Assembly (NCBI GenBank): GCA_008729055.1
Contig: SDUX01000006.1
Location: 1,249,501 to 1,313,500 of the forward strand
Reading direction: 5' to 3'
Origin: Pyropia haitanensis
Taxonomy: Eukaryota > Rhodophyta > Bangiophyceae > Bangiales > Bangiaceae
DNA length: 64,000 nucleotides
A model generated the notes under the pieces. It did no database searches, was not told where the DNA came from, and was given only the letters and a program-made list of their open reading frames with translations. Positions 10,005 to 19,926 of the stretch are shown here, one piece after another. The translations under genes and the position numbers were made by a program. Positions within the stretch are counted from its first letter, which is position 1, and the number at the start of each line of letters is the position of its first letter.

Positions 10005-11609
10005 TCAGCAGGTGCCCGGCGTGTCGCCCTTGAGCGTCAGCACCTCGGCGGACGATAGCTCCCGCCCCCCCCCCCGGGTGCCCGCCCCCGCGGCCATGTA
10101 CACCCCCCGCCCACACGTCGTCGCCTGCGTGCCGTGGCGGGGCGTGACGGGGCGGCCAACAGACCCCGCCGGCAACCACTTTTCCGTCCGCATGTCGAGC
10201 ACCTCGGTGGTGGGCACGACGCCGCCCTCCACCTCACCGCCCGACACGACCACGTAGCGGTCGCGGAGGGTGGCCACCCCCGCGCCGCCGCGGCCCGCCG
10301 CGAGCTGCGCCTTCAGTATCCGCCACTTGCCCGTCGCAAAGCTGTACACGCACACCTCCTTGCGGGTGGCGGACCAAAACTCCTTGACGCCGCCGTCGCG
10401 GCCGCCCACCACCACCAGCTTGTTGCCCACGACGGTGGCGTGGACGTGGTCCCGCGCGACGGGCGCGTCGGGCAGCTCCTTCCACGTGCCCTTGGCCGGG
10501 TCGTACGAGTCAAACCAGGGCAGCGTCGTCGCGTGCGCGCCGTGGCCGCCGCGGTTGCCATTCACAAAGTAGTAGACCCCCTTGTACAGCACCGCCCCCC
10601 CCGCGCCCCGCGCGCGGTGCCGCGGGATGGCCGCGCCCTTTTTCCACTTCTTGGTCGCCGGCGTGTACGTCCACAGCGTCTGGATGTTGGACTCCCGTGG
10701 ATAGCCCCCCGTCCACGCCATGCCGACGGTAATGGCGCCGCCGCCGGGCGAGGCGACCGCCTGGAAGTGGTGCATCTCGATGGGCGGCCTGGGCCCCCAC
10801 GACCACGACCGCGACGCCGGGTCGTACGCGTTGACCGGCCGCTTGCCACGGCCGCCGAGCAGGTACAGCCGACCACGCGCCGCGACAAACCCATTCTCGT
10901 GCCGCCGCGCCTGCGGCGGCGCGGCGGGCAGCTTTGCCCACGACGGATTCACCGACGCGGCCGAGGCCGCCTGCTGGGGCACCGCCACCGACGGCGCGGG
11001 CGGCGAGCCGCCGCTCGGCCCGCCCGTGCGGGTGAGGCGGACGCCCGACAGGAAGGGCGCGCCGGTCTTGGCCACCAGCTCGACCGTCACGGTGCGGGAC
11101 GCGGCGACGCCGCCCACGGACCGCACCACCGCCGCCCGCGCGCGGGCGCCCACGTCCACCGCCCACAGGCGCACGCGCGGCGTCGCGTCGTCGGCGCCGA
11201 CGGCCACGTGGAAGACGCGGCGGCCGGGCGCCACGTCCGCGTCGCCCATCTCGGCCCAGTGCAAGGAGACGGTGTACGTGCCCGGGGCCGGGACGGGCAG
11301 CCGCAGCCCCCACCGCCCCCCGCGCGCCGCGGAGTCGCCCGTCGCCACCCGCCACGACGCGTACAGCGGGTCATCCTTTGTCCACGCCACCGCCGTGGGC
11401 GGCACGGAGCGGCGTGCCGACGCGCCGCGGAGGGCGCCGCCGGGGAGTGCCGCCCAGGGGGGGGACAAGTCGGGGAGGGACCCGCCGCCGACATTGTAAC
11501 GCACGGTTTGGGCGGCGGTGATGGTGGCGGCCGCGGCCGCGGCGGCGATGGCGGCGGCCGCGACGGTCGCGGCGTGCCGCAGCAGGGGAGGGCACCGGCC
11601 GGGCGCCAT
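10005..11609 (-). CDS. Secreted malectin-like domain plus kelch-repeat protein
   Basis: A single 534-residue frame. ATG at 11609 is preferred because the more upstream in-frame codon is only TTG. Residues 1-35 form a signal-peptide-like segment: an Arg-containing start, then a long Ala/Val/Ile stretch ending near AAQ. Residues about 38-190 resemble a malectin-type carbohydrate-binding fold (RYNVGGG, DDPLYASWR, YTVSLHWAEMG, VFHVAVG). Residues about 225-520 hold kelch blades, each with GG and W/Y positions such as LYLLGGRGK, YDPASRSWSW, LVVVGGRDG and VVVSGGE. Family knowledge: the combination suggests an extracellular or secretory-pathway protein that binds glycans, for example in wall assembly. 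A galactose-oxidase-like propeller is an alternative, but no copper ligands could be assigned. Confidence 0.75.
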   Translation of the reverse strand: MAPGRCPPLLRHAATVAAAAIAAAAAAATITAAQTVRYNVGGGSLPDLSPPWAALPGGALRGASARRSVPPTAVAWTKDDPLYASWRVATGDSAARGGRWGLRLPVPAPGTYTVSLHWAEMGDADVAPGRRVFHVAVGADDATPRVRLWAVDVGARARAAVVRSVGGVAASRTVTVELVAKTGAPFLSGVRLTRTGGPSGGSPPAPSVAVPQQAASAASVNPSWAKLPAAPPQARRHENGFVAARGRLYLLGGRGKRPVNAYDPASRSWSWGPRPPIEMHHFQAVASPGGGAITVGMAWTGGYPRESNIQTLWTYTPATKKWKKGAAIPRHRARGAGGAVLYKGVYYFVNGNRGGHGAHATTLPWFDSYDPAKGTWKELPDAPVARDHVHATVVGNKLVVVGGRDGGVKEFWSATRKEVCVYSFATGKWRILKAQLAAGRGGAGVATLRDRYVVVSGGEVEGGVVPTTEVLDMRTEKWLPAGSVGRPVTPRHGTQATTCGRGVYMAAGAGTRGGGRELSSAEVLTLKGDTPGTC

Positions 11610-11933
11610 GAAGGGCAATGCGCCAGCCGCTACGGGCTGATGGGGGGGCGGGAGGGAGACAGAACCAGCGACGCCGGGGGCGGCGGCAGCGGGAGCCAGC
11701 GGCAGTTGCTGAGTGGCAGCGGCGACAGCGGTGGCGGCGGCGACGGCGGCGGCGATGCGGCGGCGGCCGGGTCGTCCCTCGCTTCACGACGCCGGCGCGC
11801 AGACCGGCGGCGTCGGCGATGGCGCGTCTTGAGCGCCGCCTCCACTACCGGCCCGCGTGGCCGCGCGCTGCCGCACAGATGTGCACCCCTCTCGCTGCGG
11901 TCCTCGGCAACGCCCCGCCCACCCGCCCGCTCG

Positions 11934-11964
<31 letters not shown>

Positions 11965-13016
11965 AGGCCGCGCCGCGCGCCGGAAGCGGGCGCCTGTCAG
12001 CCACCCGCGGTGCGTGGGGGCGGTGGCACGCCCGCTCACGTACGCTGTAGGTGCGCGACGGGGTGGGGGTGTCAAGGCCGCATCGTGTCGGTTGACACTG
12101 CGCTGCCACCGCATAGCACAGCCTGTGCTGGGGGGAGCGGGGGGAGGGGGGGGGGGGGGGGGCGGGAGGGGAGGACTGGTTCTCGTATCACGGGTGGAGC
12201 CACACACGCCAGCCTCGACGACGGGGACGGCCACCGGGGGGGTCGGCGGGAGGACCCCCCGCGGCGGTGGCTACGGTGCTTGGGTGACGCAGATGTCCGG
12301 TGACGGCGCGCCGGCTTGCGGCCCCACGGCCAGCGTGGCCAGTCGTCATCCGCCCTCCCAAGCACAAATAAACTGGGAAATGGGCGGCGGGGGACGTGCG
12401 CGCTGGCGTACGGCTGGCACGCGATGGCTGTCAGCGGATACAGCAATGAAAGCCGGCCTACTCGGCAGCCTGTGAGGCGCAAATCAAGCCGCTTCATGAA
12501 GATCACCGCCAATCCGACGCTGGAGGCAGTGACCCCTCCTTTTCTCTCGCACGACGGAGAAAGAGGGGGCAGATCAGGTATTGCAGTGCACTGGCACAGC
12601 ACAGCGACACGTGCGGGGTGACGACGGCCGAGCATCGATTGGGAACCGATTGGGCATCACGGGCACGAATGTAAGTCAACGACTTGCACTGGTTTGCATA
12701 GACCAATTTTCTGCATGTATTTTAACACACAAAGTCGTGTCATGTCCTTTTGCCTGCTCCCCGCTCAATTGGTGCGCGGTCGTCGGCGTCCACCGCGACG
12801 CGCGCCCCGTCCCGCCCACCAGCATCCGCATCACCGCCGCCCCGCCCCGCCCGTGGCACCACACGGCGGGCACCCTCCCCGCCGGCCCCGGTCAGAGCCG
12901 CTTCGCCGTTGCTCCCTCACTCCCGTAGGCGCCCCCCCCCCCCCCCCTTCCTGTTTTCTTCCCCCGCCCCCTCCTTGCCCCTTTTTTTCCCCCCCTCCCC
13001 CCACCCCTCCCCCGCC
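11610..13016. other. Divergent intergenic region, no gene recognised
   Basis: 1.4 kb between the malectin-kelch gene (-) and the KH-domain gene (+). The open frames present are Arg/Ala-rich shadows. Around 12360-12740 the base composition is less GC-rich. A C-rich, T-rich leader at 12920-13016 precedes the KH gene ATG. Confidence 0.45.
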
Positions 13017-13212
13017 ATGCCCGCCTCTCCCCCCCGGCCGCTCAAGCGCAAGGCGGAGCTGCTGCCCGCCAGTCGTGATACCAGCAGCGACCGTGGCGGC
13101 GGCGGCGGCGGCGGCGGCGGCTCCCTGTCGCCGCCGCGCCCGCCGCGGCTGCCACGCCCGCCGCCGCCGCCGCCCCTCCCAGCGGGGGACGAGTGGGGCG
13201 GCGGCGGCAGGG

Positions 13213-13246
<34 letters not shown>

Positions 13247-14284
13247 GGCCCGCAACGGCGGCAGCGGCCGCCGCTGGGACGCGGGCCCGCCCAGCCCGCG
13301 CCGCACGCCGCCGCCGCCGCCGCCGCCGTCGGACGCGGCCGGCTGGGGCGCCGCCGTCCGTGGCAGCGGCGGCGACCGCCGCGGCGGCGGCGGCGGCGGC
13401 GGCGGCCAAGGCGGCTTTGGTGGTTCTGGCGGCGGCGCCGATGGCTGGGCGGGTGGCGCGCCAGCGCTTCCCCGCCCCCCCCCCCCCCACCACCGCCGGC
13501 GCCACCATCCGACACCCCCACCAAGCGCCCCCCCCCCACAGGGCCCGGCGGTGCTCCTCCCCCCCCCTTGCCCGCCCCCGATGGGTGCCCCGACGCGGTA
13601 GAGCTCCCCATCAACGACCACCCCCGCCGGCGGGTGGTGGTCATGGCCGCCACCCTCCGCTCCGTCGAGGCCGCCACCGGCGCCGTCGTTGTCACGCGCG
13701 GCCGGTACATGCCGCCGGGCACGGCGGCGGCTGCGGCGGCGGCGGCGGCGGCCAAGGCGGCGGCGGCGGGGGCAGCAGCGGCGGCGGCGGCACCGCCACC
13801 GCCGGCCGCCGAGGCGCGGCTCGACGCGGACCGGCCGCTGGTGCTGGTCATTACGGGGCCGACGGGGGCGGCGGTGGCGGCGGCGGTCGCGATGCTCCGC
13901 CGGATCCTCGATGACGCGCCGCCGCCGGGGGGGGGGGCGCCGGCACGCCGGACCGGGGGGGGGGGGGGGCTATGGCGCCCCGCCGGACCGTGGCGGCGGC
14001 TATGGCGGCACGCCCGACCGCGGCGGTGGCTATGGCGCCGCCGCCGGCCGAGGCGGTGGCGGCGGCGGCGGCGGCGGCGGTGGCGGCTACGGCGCCGCCC
14101 CCGGCGGCAGGGAGCGGCGGTCCCCCCCCCCTCGAGCTTCCCCTGGGAGCGGGTGTGGGTCAACATGGACGCCACCGCCGCGCCGTCCTACCCCCTCGTC
14201 GAGCGGCTCGCCGGCCCCGGCAACGCCAACCTCGCCTTCATCACCGCCCAGACCGGGGTGGAGGTGGAGCTGGCCGGCCGCGGC

Positions 14285-14320
<36 letters not shown>

Positions 14321-14932
14321 TCCCCCACCAAGCGCGACGCGCCCGGCGACGGGCCCGGCCCCCCCCGCCCCCCCCCGCGGGGAGGGCCTCCACCTCCGCC
14401 TCCGCGGCCGCGAGCTCCGCGCCGGCCGCGCGCTCACCCTCTCCCTCCTCTCCACCGTCCGCCGCGAGTGGGAGGCCCACCGCGCCGCCGCCGCCGCCGC
14501 GGGCGCGCGGCGCCGCGCCTACGCCGCCGCCGCCGCCGAGCGGGCGGCCGCGATCGGGGCGGCCACCGCCGCGGCCGCGGCGCGCGCGCAGGTCGCCGCC
14601 GCGGCGCAGGCGCAGGCGCACGCCGCGCAGTACGCGTACGCGTCCTACTATGTGGCGGCGCAGCAGGCGCTGGTGGCGAGCGGCATGGGGGGGGGGGGGC
14701 GGGGGGGGGGGGGGTGCCAGTGTCCCCCGCCGCCGCGGCGTATGGAGGTGGGGGGGGGGTAGGGCGGCGCTGACGCCGGCGCAAGCGGCGTACGAGGGGG
14801 GGTACGGGGGGGGGGGGGGGTACGGGGTAGGGGGGCGCCCGCCCCCGCCGCCGGCCAAGTCGCCGGGGGGGGGGGGGCGCGCCGGGCGACCTGGGGGGGG
14901 GGGGGAGGCCCGGGGGGGGCCGCCCCGCCGCC

Positions 14933-14963
<31 letters not shown>

Positions 14964-14990
14964 CCGCCACCGCCGCCCCCACCGCCGCCA

Positions 14991-15042
<52 letters not shown>

Positions 15043-15050
15043 CCATGTGA
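13017..15050 (+). CDS. KHDC4/BLOM7-like RNA-binding protein with two KH-type domains
   Basis: ATG 13017 opens MPASPPRPLKRKAE followed by Gly/Pro-rich low complexity. The first KH-like unit (13600-13900) contains VELPINDHP, then EAATGAVVVTRGRYMPPG, and after an Ala linker RPLVLVITGPTGAAV, the signature of KHDC4/SF1-related KH domains. A second unit (14140-14480) reads WVNMDATAAPSYPLVERL, GPGNANLAFI, TGVEVELAGRG, then LHLRLRGREL and VRREWEAH. A Gln/Ala/Tyr helix and Gly/Pro tail follow, ending near TGA 15048-15050. The reading frame changes at G and C runs (for example 13478-13489, 13928-13966 and 14690-14712), so the model is approximate. Family members act in pre-mRNA splicing and snoRNA maturation in the nucleus. 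Pro and Gly tracts far exceed those of the animal homologue. Confidence 0.75.
14926..15043 (+). repeat. CCG/CCA trinucleotide tract
   Basis: An almost uninterrupted CCG repeat with CCA and CCC variants near the 3' end of the KH-domain gene. In the likely reading frame it encodes polyproline just before the stop. Such tracts are prone to length change and to assembly error. Confidence 0.8.
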
Positions 15051-16860
15051 GCGGCGTGGGGCGTTGCCGGTGTGTGCGGGTGGGGCGGTGGCGGCGGCGG
15101 CGGCTACCGCGCGGCGACGGCACGTGCTGCGCCGCGGCCGCGGTGCGTGCACCGACTCGATGGTGGTGGGTGCGTGGGTGGGCATGAGCAGGAAGGTGGG
15201 CGGGGTGGGGCGAGGCGGGTGTGCGGGGCAGGGAGGCGGCGGGGGTGGCGGGGACGAGGGGACGACCGCCACCCCGCCGCGTGGATTCGTTGTTCCGTGC
15301 GTTTTGACGACCCGCTGGTTGGCTGGCCGGCCGCCGCCGTGGCGGGTGTGGCTGTCGCCCTCCCCCTTGGGAAGGGTACTCCCCTTCCTCCGCCCTGCCC
15401 GGGAAGGTGCGGGCGGCCGCGACTGCACGGCGGGTGGCTGGCGGAAGGGCGTCCGGCCGCGCGCGCCCGGTTTCATTTGTCTCGCCGCGGCCGGTCCGCC
15501 CACCCGCACGCTGGCCGTCACGGCGACACGCCCGCCGCACCCGCCGCCACGGGTGTGCTCGCCGCTCCGTCAGGCTGGCCGTCACTGGCGCCGTCGGACC
15601 GGGGACACGCGGGGCGGTCCCTGCGCGGGTGGCGTCGTCACTGGCGATTCCGCGGCGCCAACGAGCGTCGCCGACGCCCGCGACGCACGCCGGGCGCCCC
15701 GTCAAGGCCGACGGCTGTACCCTCTCCGCCCGGTCGCCGCTGCCGCTGCGCGGTGGCTGTCTGGCGGTGGTGGCGTGCACCAGCGGCGGCGCCCACCCGT
15801 GGGGTCCGCGCCGCCTACACCCCCGTGTGGCCAACCTGCGCCGCCGCCGTGGCGGTGCCACGCCGGCACACGCGTGCAGCGGTCCAGGGACAGCGGGGGT
15901 GCGTCTCGGCGGGCGCGACGACGCGCGTGCCCCGCCGCTGGGTGCACGGGCAGGGGAGCGCGCACCAATGGACCAGAGACGTGCGTCGACCGCGACGCCG
16001 GGGTACCCCCGCGGCTGTGACGGCGGGTTCCACGGCGGGGGGCGGGACTTGGCGGGGGGCGGGACTTGGCGGGGGGCGCCGCGGTGGGATTCGCGGCCTT
16101 GGCTGCGCCGCACGCGTCGCGCCGCCCGCCGCCTGCGCCGCCGCGCAACCGTCGTCGCCGACGGCCGGCGGGTCTTTCGGACTATGGACGGCGCTGGTGG
16201 GGGGCATCCACGCTCATCACCATCGCCGATGTCTGCCCGTGGGGTGGCGGACCCGGCGGCGAGCGGCTACGGCGGGCATCCTCCGTGGCTACAACCCGCA
16301 TCAAGAGTCGTCCGGTGAGGGAGTGTCACCCCCAACTCGTGTCGTTACCCGCGGCGGTCGTCCCGGCGCCCCTCGACGGCGGTGACGCGCACCGGTTGCC
16401 GGCAGCGGAGGCACGGGTAGATAGATGGCTACGCACAAGGTCGAACGACCGGACGGGCGCGGCACGCGCGAGCCCAGGTCCCCCCCAGACGGGATTTTAT
16501 GGCACAGGCAGTCATGGCCTGTACGTCTGTGTCCCTATGAGCGTGCTGGTGTTGCCATCACTTCCAGCGCATGTCTATGGCTCCAAAAAAAAAAGTGGAT
16601 CCACAAAGAGGAACAGCTCCCTCGAGATCTGTACCGTCGCTGGCGCGAGACACACCCACACGTCCGGCGCAACGCGCGACGCGCGGCGGTCCCGCAAGTG
16701 CGACGCGGCGCAACGCGACCACCCCTCTCCCCAACAACACCCCCGCAGCCTCAACCTGACTGACCGGCCGCCATCACCCGCCGCAGCCATGCGCACCCCC
16801 AGCCTGGGCGGCGGCCCATGTGCTCCCGTGTTGCAGGGTCCAGGCCCATAGGGCGCCCCG
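15051..16860. other. Intergenic, no gene recognised
   Basis: 1.8 kb between the KH-domain gene (+) and the AT-hook gene (-), which converge here. Long GC-driven frames exist on both strands but lack motifs. A short tandem repeat with the unit GGCGGGACTTGGCGGGG occurs at about 16037-16077. Confidence 0.45.
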
Positions 16861-19800
16861 TCAAGAGCGCCCACCTTTGCGGCCTCTCGCACCCGCCGCG
16901 GCGGGCGCGCCGGCCGCCGCCCCCCCCGCCGGACCGCCACGCTCCCCCCCCGCGTGCGGCGGCGGCATGCCCGACAGAGGCGGCAGCGACTGCTTGCCCG
17001 CACCACCCCCTGGGAGCACGGGCATCTGCAGTGGCGACGTCGCGCCCGGCAACATGCCCGGGGGAGGCGGCGCACCGGCCACGCCGGGAAGTGGCGGCGC
17101 ACCCGTCCCCGGCGTCCACATGGCGCCGCCAGCCTGCCCCGCACTCGCCCCACCCGAACCCGGCGGCGGGGACACCTCCCATGGTGACCCCGACGCGCCG
17201 GCACTGCCCGCGCCGCCACCGAGACCGCCAGCGCCACCGGCTGACGGGCCCCGCTCCGCACCGACGCCGTCCCCGCCACCCAGGGCGTCCTCAAGATCGG
17301 CCGGCAGGCCATACTGATCCCGGCTGTCCGAATCGAAGGGCATCTCAGCCCCGCCCGCCTCGGCGACGCCACGGGCGCCCAACGTGGTGCCAACCGCGTC
17401 ACCGAGGGACACGTTTGGCGGTGGCCCGGCATAGGTAGCCGCGCCTGGAGACGCCCGCTGCGGCGACAGGGAAGGTAGGGCCACGGTGGAGGCATCGGCA
17501 GGCCCGTCCGTGGAGGGCATGGCCCAAGTGCTCGACAGCGCGCCAGACTGCGGCTTGAGGCTGTCGCTGGCCGCTGGCAGGTCCGACGTCGCCGGCCCGC
17601 CATCACCGCCGCCATCATTGACGGCCTCGGGCATCCCAGTGCCGCCAGGGGAAACGGTCCGCTCCGGCGGTGCCACCGGTCCCGCCGCCAATACTGGGGT
17701 CTCTGCAGGAGGCGTCGCCGCGCGCGCTGGGACTGCTGCTGCCCCCTCTGCCAGCGCGGGGGAGGTCGGGAGCGGGTGCTTGCGCGGCCGACCCGGACCG
17801 CGCTTGACCTTTGGCGGGTCGTCCGGCGACGGCAGCGGGTGCTTGCGCGGCCGCCCCGGACCGCGCTTAACCTTTGGGGGGTCGTCCGGCGACGGCAGCG
17901 GGTGCTTGCGCGGCCGCCCAGGCTTGCGCTTGACCGGGGGTGTGGCCGCCGCCGCGCCCGGTGACGCAGCCGCTGGCCCCGCCGCGGAGCCCGCCGCGGA
18001 GCCCGCCGCAGTCGCTGGCCCCGCCGCGGAGGCCGCAGCGGCGGCCGCCGCCATCGAGCCTGCCGCACCCGCCGTCGAGCCTACCGCACCCGCCGTCGGA
18101 GGTGACGGCAGTGCACTCTTGCGCGGCCGCCCGAGCCGCCGCTTGGCGGGCGTACCCGCCGGTGGCACAGGCGGTGACGGCACTGGCGCGACCCACGCTG
18201 CAGGCGGCCGCGGGGCGATGCCATCAATCGCGCCGACCGCGGCCGACGCCGGTAGCGCCGGCGCCGCCACGGCCTTGGGCAGCCGCCCCGGCCCGCGCTT
18301 GACCACACCCCCCGCCGCCACGGGCAGGGGCACCCGCGGCGCTGGCGCGATCGACGCCAGCCCCGGCGAGTGGGACACGACCGCCGTGGCCGCCGCGACC
18401 GCCGCGGCCGCGGCTGCCGCGGGCGACACCACCACGGCAGCGTTCTTGCGCGGCCGACCGGGCTTGCGCTTGACCACGGGCGGCGTGTCGGCCGCCGCGG
18501 CCGCCGCAGCGGGCGCGGCCGACACACCCGACGGCGGGGTCTTGCGTGGGCGGCCAGGCTTGCGCTTCACCGACGCGGATGGGGCGGCGGACGCCGCCGC
18601 CGCTCCCGGCGCCGCCTCCGCCGCGGCGGAGCCCGCCGGGAGGGGGTTCTTGCGTGGTCGACCGGGCTTGCGCTTCACCACCGGCGGGGTGGCCCCAGCC
18701 GGCCCGGCGGGCGCGGCAGCTGTTGGCGCAGCGGCCTCAGCGGTGCCCGCCGCAGCGCCCGCAGCTACGGGAGATGCGGCCGGGAGCGGGGACTTACGCG
18801 GCCGCCCCGGTTTGCGCTTGACAGGGGGCGTCGCCGCCGCCGCCGCCGCCGCCGCAATCGCCGCCGCCGCCGCCGCTGCCGCCGCCACCGACGCCGCCGG
18901 CGAGGAACCCTTGTGCGGTCGCCCGCGCGAGCGCTTCGCAGGTGGCTCAACCGGCGAGGCGGGGGTGCCCGCCGCGGCGGCCCCGACAGTGTTGGATGGC
19001 CCCGCGGCCGCCGCGGCGTCAGGCCAAGGGGCGGCCGCGGCGTCCGTGCCCACCCCTAGATCCCCCATTGGCGCAAAGACCACGCCCAGGTCCGCCGCCG
19101 CCGCCCCGCCCGGCAACGGCGGCGGCGCCGGCGGCGGCGGCGACAGCGGTCGCTTCCGCGGCCGCCCGGGCTTGCGCTTGGCCGGTGGCGTCGCGGCGCC
19201 TGCCGACGGCGGCGCCGCCGCCCCTGCTGCCGCTGCCCCAGGGGAAGCGCCGGCCGGCAGAGGGCTCTTGCGCGGGCGCCCCGGCTTGCGCTTGGCCGGC
19301 GTCGCCGACCCCGCCTGCACCACCGCGTCGTCTGGAAGGGGCGTCTTGCGCGGCCGCCCCGGCTTGCGCTTGACCGGCGGCGTCGCCGCCGGGTCCGCCG
19401 GCGCCGCCGCCATCGCCGGCGCCGACACCGCCGCCGTCGTCGCCGCCGCCGCCGCTTCGGGCGTCAGGGGCACCTTGCGCGGGCGCCCGGGCTTGCGCTT
19501 GGCCGGCGTCGCCGACCCCGCCTGCACCACCGCGTCGTCTGGAAGGGGCGTCTTGCGCGGCCGCCCCGGCTTGCGCTTGACCGGCGGCGTCGCCGCCGGG
19601 TCCGCCGGCGCCGCCGCCACCGCCGGCGCCGACACCGCCGCCGTCGTCGCCGCCGCCGCCGCTTCGGGCGTCAGGGGTACCTTGCGCGGGCGGCCGCGCT
19701 TACGCGGCGTCGGCGCCGTGGCGGCCACCGCGTCGACGGCGCCACCCCCCCCACCGTCGCCCGCGGCGGCTGCTGGCCCGGCCGCAACGTCCATGGCGCC

Positions 19801-19926
19801 GGCGGGGGCGGCCGCGCCGGCCGCGCTAGCCGCCGCGGCCGGGCCAGCTGGCAGCGGGTGCTTGCGGGGGCGCCCGCGCTTGCGCTTCACCTCCACCCCA
19901 TCCACAATCAGCGGCGGAGCGGGCAT
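16861..19926 (-). CDS. Multi-AT-hook chromatin protein (17 AT-hooks)
   Basis: One clean frame of 1021 residues. ATG 19926 is followed within 15 residues by the first hook. I count 17 AT-hook-type cores within the first ~700 residues: mostly KRKPGRPRK, plus KRKRGRPRK and KRGPGRPRK, and three divergent copies (KRSRGRPHK, KRGPGRLPK, KRRLGRPRK). They are separated by Ala/Pro/Gly linkers of roughly 15-80 residues. A 69-residue unit holding two hooks (207 bp; start points near 19294 and 19501) is tandemly duplicated with almost no change. The C-terminal 300 residues are Gly/Pro/Ser-rich and carry no hook. Family knowledge: AT-hooks bind the minor groove of short AT tracts, so a nuclear architectural role is likely. 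Seventeen hooks in a genome this GC-rich is unusual. Confidence 0.88.
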   Translation of the reverse strand: MPAPPLIVDGVEVKRKRGRPRKHPLPAGPAAAASAAGAAAPAGAMDVAAGPAAAAGDGGGGGAVDAVAATAPTPRKRGRPRKVPLTPEAAAAATTAAVSAPAVAAAPADPAATPPVKRKPGRPRKTPLPDDAVVQAGSATPAKRKPGRPRKVPLTPEAAAAATTAAVSAPAMAAAPADPAATPPVKRKPGRPRKTPLPDDAVVQAGSATPAKRKPGRPRKSPLPAGASPGAAAAGAAAPPSAGAATPPAKRKPGRPRKRPLSPPPPAPPPLPGGAAAADLGVVFAPMGDLGVGTDAAAAPWPDAAAAAGPSNTVGAAAAGTPASPVEPPAKRSRGRPHKGSSPAASVAAAAAAAAAIAAAAAAAATPPVKRKPGRPRKSPLPAASPVAAGAAAGTAEAAAPTAAAPAGPAGATPPVVKRKPGRPRKNPLPAGSAAAEAAPGAAAASAAPSASVKRKPGRPRKTPPSGVSAAPAAAAAAADTPPVVKRKPGRPRKNAAVVVSPAAAAAAAVAAATAVVSHSPGLASIAPAPRVPLPVAAGGVVKRGPGRLPKAVAAPALPASAAVGAIDGIAPRPPAAWVAPVPSPPVPPAGTPAKRRLGRPRKSALPSPPTAGAVGSTAGAAGSMAAAAAAASAAGPATAAGSAAGSAAGPAAASPGAAAATPPVKRKPGRPRKHPLPSPDDPPKVKRGPGRPRKHPLPSPDDPPKVKRGPGRPRKHPLPTSPALAEGAAAVPARAATPPAETPVLAAGPVAPPERTVSPGGTGMPEAVNDGGGDGGPATSDLPAASDSLKPQSGALSSTWAMPSTDGPADASTVALPSLSPQRASPGAATYAGPPPNVSLGDAVGTTLGARGVAEAGGAEMPFDSDSRDQYGLPADLEDALGGGDGVGAERGPSAGGAGGLGGGAGSAGASGSPWEVSPPPGSGGASAGQAGGAMWTPGTGAPPLPGVAGAPPPPGMLPGATSPLQMPVLPGGGAGKQSLPPLSGMPPPHAGGERGGPAGGAAAGAPAAAGARGRKGGRS
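19294..19700 (-). repeat. 207-bp tandem duplication inside the AT-hook gene
   Basis: Two nearly identical 207-bp units lie head to tail, beginning at 19294 and 19501 on the plus strand. Each encodes two AT-hooks with the same Ala/Thr/Pro linker; one linker residue differs (Val versus Met). The high identity suggests a recent duplication or continuing homogenisation. Confidence 0.8.

Noticed and set aside
10134..12050. 638-codon plus-strand open frame
   Set aside because: Antisense to the malectin-kelch gene, Arg/His-rich, with no motif; open only because of base composition.
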